Positions 54,605 to 64,000 of a stretch of DNA of 64,000 nucleotides are shown here, one piece after another (position 1 is the stretch's first letter; every line of letters begins with the position of its first letter). Under the pieces are notes generated by a model. It was not told the origin of the DNA, did no database searches, and was given only the letters and a program-made list of their open reading frames with translations. Made by a program: the position numbers and the translations under genes. Source of the DNA: Coffea arabica (Eukaryota; Streptophyta; Magnoliopsida; Gentianales; Rubiaceae); assembly GCF_036785885.1 (NCBI RefSeq), contig NC_092329.1, forward strand, positions 2,728,001 to 2,792,000, read 5' to 3'.

Positions 54605-55602
54605 CAGGCAAATCGTTATCCATCTATTGCAGAAGTTTAGGATCAAAATCAACGAGGCTCTCCATTTCACCTGTACATGCATTTATTTATATAGCATTAA
54701 AGGAATAGGTTAGTGTTTAGATCATTGATTATTATAGTTTTCCTTGAAGGACTTGTACAATCCACATCCCTTCCTTCAAGTGTAAAATTGACATGCAGTA
54801 AATGCTAATGAATTGTAGGTTCATTAACTATTTTCTTCATCTTTTTTTTTGCCCCCTTTCTGCCGTTTTTGATACAATTGCTATGCATCACATGGTCGAT
54901 TCACTTCCAAGGCTGATGTTGCTATCTAACTCAAACGGGCTTTGTAGTGGCATTAAAATGGTTTGCCTTCTTCACCATTCCGACCTGCATTTCTGCTTTT
55001 CCTCCTCAATAGTATCATGTTTACGTTGTCTTCTTAATTGCCTCAACACCGAACATGTTTTCAACATACTTTATGAACAGCTTAGTACGAGATACTAAGT
55101 TGAGGTAAACAAAAATGTACCATATGTTTTCTACAGCGAAGAAAGACTGGGCCATGCTGGGAGTTTTGACACAAATAAAACGGGAGTTACAATTGGAAAA
55201 GAATAATGTGAGGATTTGAGAGTTAAACAAAGATTTCACGGTCACCTAACTAATCCCTCTATCAGTTTAAGTTGATCTTGGATCTTGTATTTGTCTTGGT
55301 GCCCTAATCCTACTCATATTTAGGGGTTAATTGGCCCATTCAGCCGTCATTTTGTCAAAAACCGGGAAAAGCCCAAGGAGTTCAAAGGAAGGGAGTTTAA
55401 ATATGACGCGCACCGCCAACAGGCTAAGACTTCCCCCACCTGGCATTCGGTAGCCATCCACGCACTCACTCACTGACTCACTCACCTATTTTTCCGCTCG
55501 TTTTCCCTAAACCAACAAGATCTTTCAAAACTCCCCCTCTTCGGTCTCGTCTTCAGACTCTCCCATTCTCTTTGGGCTTTTCCCCTGGAATTCCTCCTCC
55601 TC

Positions 55603-58600
55603 ATGTCGACCTCTGGTGATGGTAGAGGTAGAGGTAGAGAGAGACACATTGACATTGATTTGAACGTTAGTTTAAACAGCAGTTTCGGCAACTTATCCCT
55701 CGCAGCTTCTGGTGTTCCTCCCCCTCCTCGTTTGGAGCCACAACATCGTTTCTCGGTTCCCGTGGTCCCGTCCAGAGTCTGTGAACGGCTCGACCCTTTT
55801 GCCTCTATACATTCTCCTCCTGCTGCTGCTGATCCCTCTGCTATTATCAATTACTGCATAGCTCCCAATTTTCTAGATATTCAGCCTAAGGACTCCTTCA
55901 CAAGTCGGAATTCACCTTCACTTCTCGGTCTTCCGGTATATTTTTGCTTCTTGACTTTGGTGGGTTTTGTTTCTGATTCCCCTGGTTGAGCTTCCAGTTG
56001 AATTGGTTTTCTTTGTTTTTTTTTTTTTTTTTTGCCTTTTATGGTACGCAAATGTATGACGGCCTTGACGGCTTAGTATCTTTGAAGTGTGTGATCAAGC
56101 AAAGAAAATTTTTTTTAAATGTTGTTCCGTTCTGGATTTTGATTATTCAGTAATTTTTTTATGTTTGAGATTTATGTAATTGTGGGTTCAAAGAAAATTC
56201 GGTGATCCTTCTCTTCTTTGATTTCTCTCTTTTACTTTTTTTTTCTGGAGGTTTAATCATTAATTTGCGCTTTCACATCATGCTTGAGGTTCTGATGTAC
56301 CATGATAAATGTAACACGAATGTCGAGGAATTAAGAAGAACCTTTCACTATTAAATTCTCACGTCAGTTTTTGTTTGTTGGCGTGTTTTTGTGTGTGTGT
56401 GTAAAACATGATAACATGATAAGCAAGCGCGATAAGCTTCCTACATCTTTGGATAGCTGCCAGCTTGCTGTTCTTTATAATTATTTTGGCGTCAAAAAGG
56501 TTGAATTTGTCACCATTAACCTCTATTATCCGCTGGCAAAAACATATCATACTTGCTTTCTCCTGGTTGGACAAGATTTCAGTTCTAGAAGTAAAATTAG
56601 TGTTGAAGTATTGGACATTGGTAAAGTACCCTAATATTAGTGATTACCTTCAGCATCTGTATAACTTTCGGTTAGCGAGTTTGTGGTCTCGAGATGCTAT
56701 ATGAGAATCTTATTGTGGATTTAAGTTTCACGACTTCAGATAAAATGGTTGTGTTATTGCATGCCTTGGAGCAATGGTTAGTAGACATCTAGTTCTATAA
56801 TCTGCAACTTTTGTTGCATGAAATTGTAATTTCTGCTTTAGCTAGTTCATGCTTGTAACTCTACTTCATCAGTGTATTTATTTCGGATAACATGTTGCAA
56901 TAATTTATTAGCATATCTATAGATATTTGAGCTCCTGAACCAGCAAATTACTAGTCAATAATTGCATTGTAGATTGCCAAAACATTTAATAATGTCAGCA
57001 ATTAATTTGTATTCCATGAGCATATTAATTACAATGCGTTTCCATTTTTGCGAAGGATACGAATGAGCATGGCATCTTTGAAGCTAATAAAGGCACAAGT
57101 AAAACTAGCTCGGTTCATGACATTACTCAAGCTGTAAATGCCGCTTCACTTAAGCTGCCAGTATCTCTCCTTGAAGCTAAGCAATGCAGCAAAGCAAGAG
57201 GCTCAAATCACGTGAAACCAGGAACGTTGGAACCAAATGCAGGTTAATGGCATATCAGTCGGATTAGACCTTATACAGTTAACCTTACTTTTACTGTCGT
57301 TAATAGCTTGTTGATTCTATTCTTACAGAGGTTCTTGACAATGTGGGTGTAGTAGGTAGCTGCCGATATGACAGCTCTCTAGGTGAGGCAGATTTCAGAA
57401 TTTTTAGATGTTAAAAGCCAATTTAATAACATTCGTGCATGGGAGGCTTGATGCATTATTTTTCTTTTATGCCAAGCATTTGTACTAAAAGCTCCGGAAG
57501 TCATGTCTTTGTTGTCTGGCAGGCTTGTTGACAAAGAAGTTCATTAAATTGATACGGGAAGCTGAGGATGGATGCCTTGATCTCAATAGAGCTGCAGATC
57601 TGTTGGAGGTATTGTAGTTTATAGAAGATTACTTGCAAAATATCTTTTCTTCTCCACCCTTAGTAGACAGGATTTTGAAGTAAGGAGTTTTTATTCTTTT
57701 ACCACTATTTTTGTTTCACAGCATGCCAAATGCATGTAATATTTATTTATTTATTATTTATCTCAGATGGTTGCTTTCTATCTACAGGTACAGAAAAGGC
57801 GAATATATGATATTACAAATGTCCTTGAAGGAGTAGGATTAATTGAAAAGACTACAAAGAGTCACATACGTTGGAAGTAATGTTGCTAACCTTTGTTAGT
57901 TCCATTTTAATGCCTTTATCGACTTATGATACTAGCATTTTTATATCAGGGGATATGAGATGTTTGGACCGGAAGAGTTGAATAATCAAGCAAGCATTCT
58001 GAAGGTGATCTGCTGACAATGTTCCTTTTTATGGACATGCATAAATAAATGCTATATGCAACTTGTGTTCTGATTATCATTATGCCCTTGTTAATTTGTT
58101 CATTTTGTTGCACAAGATTAAGTCAAAATACTTGGCTCATTGGACAACTATCTTTCTTCTCATATTGAAATGGGCAAAGCTTAGGATAAACCATCCTTCT
58201 TGAGAAAGTACTCCAATAAGGAACTTGTGAGGTACTATATAGCTTCTGCTACTCTAATGCCTTCGTTGCAAGCTGACGCATAGTCTATTACTGTCTACTT
58301 CCTGTAGCTAAAAATGGATTTTGCATTACGCACCCCTCCCTTGCCCACTTGAAAGGGAGAAACAAATGATTAGGAACTAGGAGTAATGCATTTTGAAGCC
58401 GTTCTCAAAATTTCGACCATCTAACTGAAGTGGTGCCAAAAGCGAAAAAACGTGTCAATCCCTATGTGATTGTGTAAAAGCAGTAGATTTAACCAATAGC
58501 TTGCTAAAACTGTAACCAACTGCAAGAATTTTTTGTATGGAAATGAGAAACATGTTGACTATTAAAAAAGTTCAAAACTATTGTCATTATCATGTGAATG

Positions 58601-59953
58601 TGGTAGAAATTTGTTTAACTGAATCATATTTGTTTTCCCCCCTTTATTGGTCCCCTCCTTTTTTTTACTTTTTCTTTCAAAATCCCTTTCCTTTCTAAAA
58701 AATCAACCTAAAGAAATCGTTTGGAAGTTTTTTTTTTTTACCAGAAAACTTGTGGTGAGGCTTTAACTGCAATAACCTTTTGTTTTCCATGACAGGCTGA
58801 AATTGAACGTTTATTTGCTGAAGATTGCAGGCTTGACGATTGCATAAGGTTTGATAATCATGATATGGAAGAATGCCTCTTGTAAATTTCCTAGGATTAA
58901 ATGTTTGGCTTGGATCTTATCCTGCAGGAAAATGGATGAGAAGATGAATGCCCTAGTGCATGCTGGAACTTCTCAAAGGTAAATAATGTCTTCCTACGTT
59001 TTATTTGTTTACTGGATGCATAACTTATATCACAGTGTTCATCTGCTTGGACTGATTCAGGACCCTTTATTTGACTGAGGAAGATATCATGAGCCAGCCA
59101 TGTTTCAGGGTTAGTTAAATTTGTTTCTCTTTGCATTTATATCTTTTTCCCTTTATGTTTGAGATGTTTATGCTGTATGTTTTCTGCAGAATAAAACTGT
59201 TATCGCTGTAAAAGCTCCACATGCTAGTACTCTTGAAGTTCCTGATCCTGATGAAGTGAGTCTTCTGTACTGACTTAACCGAGAGGTGCCCTTTAAAGAT
59301 TTGGATTCCTTGGCCTCTCATAGTGCTGATTGGAATTTTTTGGCATCTGAACAGGATATCGGATTCTCAGAAAGGCAGTACAAACTTATTCTTCGAAGCA
59401 CTACTGGACCTATTGATTTGTATCTCTTGAGGTATCTTTTTGCTCAGAACAAATAAGCTACCCTGAGAATATCTAGAGACACCATTCAGATTCAACTTCC
59501 TTTTCTTCACATTTTAAATTCAGAAGCATGCATGCATGCATGTATTCCAGCTTCTGATGGCTTTGATAATCATTATGACCGTAGCAATCATGGAGGACAT
59601 CATGAAGATGTGAAGGTCAAGCGCAGAAAATTATTGGATTCATCAGTTGTGAATGGTTGCAGACAAGGGGCGGACGACGCGTATTATTCAGATGCTTCTG
59701 GTTTGCAGAGCTCTGATGTATCTGGCATTAATAAAATAATCCCATCGGATGGGGCTGTAAGTTTTCCCAGCCAAACCGACTTACCTTGCAGGGAATGAGA
59801 ACAAAAGGGAATAAGCTACAGATATTCAGAAGAAGTTTTACCACCCTCTAATAAATACCTTGCTTGTGTGACCTGCAGGTTAATGATGACTATTGGTTGC
59901 GATCAGATTACGCGGTCACTGCTACAGATCTGTGGGGTACAGAATGTTCTTAG
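55603..59953 (+). CDS. E2FC: E2F transcription factor (E2FC-like), array copy 5
   Basis: Same structure as copy 1 shifted by 21,396 bp. It shares the A upstream of the TATA-like element with copy 3 (55389) and has a private T at 55944 within intron 1, five bases inside the donor GTATAT. The coding exons look the same as in the other copies. Its 3' flank runs into single-copy DNA at 60533, so it alone keeps the original downstream context, whereas copy 1 alone keeps the original upstream context. Confidence 0.88.
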
Positions 59954-60532
59954 CAGGCAAATCGTTATCCATCTATTGCAGAAGTTTAGGATCAAAATCA
60001 ACGAGGCTCTCCATTTCACCTGTACATGCATTTATTTATATAGCATTAAAGGAATAGGTTAGTGTTTAGATCATTGATTATTATAGTTTTCCTTGAAGGA
60101 CTTGTACAATCCACATCCCTTCCTTCAAGTGTAAAATTGACATGCAGTAAATGCTAATGAATTGTAGGTTCATTAACTATTTTCTTCATCTTTTTTTTTG
60201 CCCCCTTTCTGCCGTTTTTGATACAATTGCTATGCATCACATGGTCGATTCACTTCCAAGGCTGATGTTGCTATCTAACTCAAACGGGCTTTGTAGTGGC
60301 ATTAAAATGGTTTGCCTTCTTCACCATTCCGACCTGCATTTCTGCTTTTCCTCCTCAATAGTATCATGTTTACGTTGTCTTCTTAATTGCCTCAACACCG
60401 AACATGTTTTCAACATACTTTATGAACAGCTTAGTACGAGATACTAAGTTGAGGTAAACAAAAATGTACCATATGTTTTCTACAGCGAAGAAAGACTGGG
60501 CCATGCTGGGAGTTTTGACACAAATAAAACGG

Positions 60533-61036
60533 CTCGTTCATATACATTGACAAAGCTTACCAGTGAGCGACAATTGTTTCAACTTCCAAATCCATCGCCA
60601 TTTTGTGGGTCCCACATCTCGAGTAACAATCAATGTAAATAGCGTCATCATCACCGTTAATTCTACAAACTTCGATCGAATCCGGACCGTCAACGGCCCC
60701 AAATCGTTGCAGCTGTTGGGCCCAGGTCCAACCGTATTAGTACCTGATCGTGGAGCGGTGCTCGGCCCCAACTTTTACTTTAGCGCGAGTTACCCAAAGC
60801 ACAACAACGAGAGATATCTAAATCGTTGTTTCCTCGGCCTTTAATCTAAATCAATTATAGCTTTCACGGCCTACCCACTCAAAATCCATCAACTTAAAAA
60901 TCTTGAACATTTATAACCAACGAGTCGTCCAACAACAACAACGATGTACATGCACCATTTATCAGCTCTTAACCTATGCCTCCTAGTTACTCACAATTCA
61001 CAAATTAGGAAGGATAATGGAGGACCCAAGCTCTAC
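60533..61036. other. Spacer between the E2F array and HVA22
   Basis: Single-copy sequence between convergent genes. A 93-codon open frame at 60563-60844 has no recognisable homology. 60900-61036 is probably HVA22 3' UTR. Confidence 0.5.
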
Positions 61037-63291
61037 TCAACGGTTGGATGTAGCACGTGGTTTCCTTGACCTGGCACGCGTGACCCGAACGCTTTCTTCA
61101 ATGACCGTCTCTTGTGACCGAGGTTTGGCATTTTCTGCTCCGGACGAAGAAGCTGAATCAATCTCCATAACCTCAGTTTCTTTTGAGGTTGTAGGTTTTG
61201 TGGTTTCAGTAAGGGGTTCCGTTGGTGTTGTGTTTAGTGCATTTAGGGCCGCCCCAGAAGAATCAGCTAAAGGCGCTTGTGAATGGGCAACATCCTCCGA
61301 CACATCATCTTGGTTCTCACTTGAAGATGTACTAGAAGCTGGAGAAGGGGTCTCTTCAGCCTGTGGCACTGATGTAGCAGCTCCTTTACGAACCTGTGGT
61401 GCATTGTTTTGTCGAACTCTAGCACCTTCTTGTTGTGTCTGTCACTCAAAAGTAAAAGCTTATGATTAAGAAAACTTTCTAAAATAACAGCACAAGAGAA
61501 TTAAAGAACATACGATTCATTCACAGGACAACCAAGGTTACAGGCAACATAAATAACTTCCAGATAGACACTGTATCATAAGTGAGTATACTGATAAATT
61601 ATTGAGGTATAACGTCCATAAGGTTTATATACAGATAAAGTATTGAGGCATAATGTCCTTAAGGTTCAAGTGTACTCCAGACTCCAAAATCCAATTTTAG
61701 AACACTTGTAAGACAACCACACCAGATAACATGGCGTAATATAGGTGAACGTCACTGTGATGGAATGTTGCCAGAAAGAATTACAAACATCCTATTATGA
61801 ATTCGTAAGCCACTATTTGTTTGCAACTGAAATAACGAGGTCGCAGAATGCCATCCAATATAAGAGGCCTTTCTAGAGGAAAGATAGTGGGACATCATGT
61901 CTAATGCATACAAACAATAGGACCCGTTTGTTCAGTCTGATTTTGTTTGTAGCAAAAACTGTCCTCCTTATGTTTGTAAAATAATAATAATAATAATAAT
62001 AGTGATAATAATAAACACACGCATTGCACTCGAAATCTTATGTTCAATTAGCTCTCTAGCCAAAGTCTGCTAATTAGCTAGTTTTCAAGCAAAAAGTGAA
62101 GTATTTAATATTGTGCTAAAGATAAAACTATGATAAAGTTTTTCATACCTCAACACGTCGTGTTAATACATCATCATTTCTTTTCAGGGATATATAAATT
62201 CATTCAAGTATGCCATGACTTCTTTATTGAGTTGTCAATGTAGTCAAGGATTCACATAAATTGTTGAAAAAGTAGTACTGGAAATGAGCAACTAACTTGT
62301 GAAAATGGAAAATTGGATAGTCCTACTCTCAACAAATTCATAGATCTGAGCAAGTTAACCGGACAAATTCATATGTGAAACAGAGTCACACTGGAAATAT
62401 GACCATGGGATAAGATGCCTATTATACTTAGACATTCATACCTGAGCAGGCCGAGGCTGAGCCGATTGCGAAGCAATATACTGCAAGACATCAAATATTC
62501 TTGTCTGACCATAACTAACAGCCTTTTGCCAGTATAGAGCCGCCATATCACCAGCTCTAATTCTCAATTCCAACAGATTACGATCAATTTCTGTCTCGTG
62601 TTCTGAGACTATAGGTCTGAAGAAAGAATCGTAAACATAAGTTGTTCCCTGACATATATTTAGCACCAAAACTGTAAAAAATTAGACACTAAAAAGAGAG
62701 AAAAAGTTTGAAAAGTTTTAATTGAAATTCTGGAAGGAAAAGTAGAGACCTTAGTCTTGGGGAACCACAAATATATGAAGAATGCCAACTTAGCCTCACT
62801 GTACATTGGGACCCTTCATGACAAGGGGAAAATTAATTAAAATAGGGAACAGGAAACAAACACAAAAAAGTTAATTAAGCAAACAGTAATAAAAGTAAGT
62901 CACCATTGTACCCCCTAAATTACTTACCATGAAATAAAAGCATCTCCTACCCTCTCACAAACTGTCAACACTGCAACCAATATCCTTCAATGAAGGGACA
63001 AGGCAGAGTTAACCAATATACTTGTCATCATAAGAATTTCACAGGAACATACATAAACAGTATATTACCAGTACTGGCACCAAAAGCGAAGTTGCTCAAT
63101 GTCAGGTTTATTCATCTCCACAGTTTTGAAGCACTCATAAGCAGGATAAGCATAACCAAAAACCATCCTGGAGAAGAAAGTCATGAAAAATGAGAAAATC
63201 ACACAAGCACAAAGAGAAGCGTATTATATCTTTTTCTTGAAAAGGGATGTAAGGCTTACACAAGTCCTCTGGTGAGAAAAGACCCAATCAT
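61037..63291 (-). CDS. HVA22-like protein (TB2/DP1 family, HVA22h/i type)
   Basis: ER-membrane-shaping protein related to yeast Yop1 and human REEP; plant HVA22 genes are often stress- or ABA-induced. Six exons on the minus strand: 63260-63291, 63069-63167, 62928-62984, 62750-62813, 62442-62648 and 61037-61438. They join in frame to 287 codons including TGA (286 aa). It opens MIGSFLTRGLVMVFGYAYPA, the classic family start. Hydrophobic stretches lie at about 8-24, 44-53 and 70-80 (LAFFIYLWF), and the TB2/DP1 core includes KTKGTTYVYDSFFRP and RAGDMAALYWQKA. The long tail from about residue 154 is Ser/Thr/Pro/Glu-rich and ends with basic VRVTRARSRKPR, as in the longer plant members HVA22h and HVA22i. 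The gene looks whole; its 5' flank extends to the window edge. Confidence 0.95.
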
Positions 63292-64000
63292 CTTGATTAC
63301 CTAATTAACAAAAAAGTAAAAAGTTATAAACGCAGTTCTACATTGGAAAACAAAAGGATTCATAAAACTGGAAGCAGCTAAAACCCCTTCAGCAGCATGA
63401 AGTTGGGAACAACTATTAAAAGCAGATAAACACATCAGCTGCAAAAGCAAAACCTCTACCAGTTTTGTTTTAAAGCAAGCATGTGCATAACTTGCTCCCA
63501 ATTCCATAGGTAAATTTCATACAGAAACAAAGTAAATCCCATTGAAAACCTCACATCAACCTGGTCACAAACAACAAAACAGCAATCCAACTCTAGGTGA
63601 CATATTCCTCCTGCTTGGGGTGGCAAAAGAAAATGCAATACAAGGAGAGTGATCTGAGGCTTAGAAAACCAGAAAACCAACACTCACGAAATGAGGTGCT
63701 GCAGAACTTTATGTCCAAACTTTGCTCTGTACTGTTTTCTGCTTTTACTTTTGTCTAGACATTTCTTGGATCACTGTGGTCGAAATGATTTTGAAGAAAC
63801 TATTTCTCTTTACAAAAGACAAGAGTTATCCTTCATTGTTTTGTCCCATTCTTCCTTTCCTCAGCTTCCAAACCAAGCACTAATACACAAAGCAAATTTC
63901 ATGATCACTTAACTATTTAAAGGTCAATCACAGGGCCTTTTGAATCAAACAATCCAGCCAACTGGGAAAACAAAAGATGACAAAACCGGAAATGCAAAAT
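63292..64000. other. HVA22 upstream region
   Basis: Upstream of the HVA22 ATG: probable 5' UTR (possibly with a leader intron) and promoter. No further gene recognised. Confidence 0.55.

Larger units (their letters stand above)
33790..60532 (+). repeat. Five-copy head-to-tail tandem array, 5,349-bp unit, each with an E2F gene
   Basis: Units begin at 33790, 39139, 44488, 49837 and 55186 (GTTACAATTGGAAAAGAATA), exactly 5,349 bp apart. The last one ends at 60532, where similarity stops after AAATAAAACGG. Every internal junction reads AAAACGG-GA-GTTACAATT, while the outer borders read CTCAGCC|GTTACAATT on the left and AAAACGG|CTCGTTCA on the right. The equal period at every landmark means no net length change between copies, including an intron poly-T run of about 18. 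I noticed only three variable sites: copy 1 has T at 33850 where the others have C; copies 3 and 5 have A (44691, 55389) where 1, 2 and 4 have G; copy 5 alone has T at 55944. This was a reading by eye, so more may exist. Confidence 0.97.

Noticed and set aside
33790-60532. Array as a satellite, CRISPR-like or rDNA-type repeat
   Set aside because: The unit contains a complete multi-exon protein gene and no rRNA or short-spacer structure; it is a gene amplification.
61017-61469. 150-codon plus-strand frame
   Set aside because: Antisense to HVA22 exon 6, which joins in frame with five other exons of the family.

Overview
The window is nuclear DNA of a flowering plant, most likely a eudicot. Genes are split by many short GT-AG introns. 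The protein families are plant ones (plastid hexokinase, WEB family, HVA22, plant E2F). The spacers are AT-rich and hold hAT, Mutator-like and TRIM elements. The species cannot be named from the sequence.

Layout. Positions 1-2843 (- strand) hold most of a clathrin adaptor AP-2 sigma gene, whose last exon lies outside the window. Positions 4196-8148 (-) hold a complete nine-exon plastid-type hexokinase of 499 codons. Positions 10398-11667 (+) hold a two-exon WEB-family coiled-coil gene. Positions 12977-13393 (-) hold a small intronless gene of unknown role. Positions 14331-18363 are repeat-rich: a 70-bp tandem repeat, a hAT element with a Mutator-like element inside it, and a second small hAT element whose end was tandemly duplicated. 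Positions 20384-23574 (-) hold a three-exon C2H2 zinc-finger gene. A TRIM fossil lies at 25118-25827. Positions 27986-32802 (+) hold a complete 13-exon TRM6 (tRNA m1A58 methyltransferase, non-catalytic subunit).

The main feature is 33790-60532: five head-to-tail copies of a 5,349-bp unit, each carrying a whole E2F transcription factor gene (E2FC-like), about 420 bp upstream of its ATG and about 580 bp after its last exon. All copies have the same length and I noticed only three variable positions. After the array, an HVA22 gene (six exons, 286 aa) lies on the - strand at 61037-63291, and the window ends in its upstream region.

The genes are not one pathway; they are ordinary housekeeping and regulatory loci. 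From memory of Arabidopsis, AP2S, HXK3 and E2FC lie close together at At1g47830-47870, and a WEB gene, a C2H2 gene and an HVA22 gene are neighbours at At1g75700-75720. The window therefore looks like an old syntenic block in which one gene, the E2F, was recently amplified fivefold. In every E2F copy the exon coding the C-terminal activation/RB-binding region appears out of frame by the simplest splicing, just after a GCAT microsatellite. Exon coordinates were worked out by hand from splice signals and family similarity.
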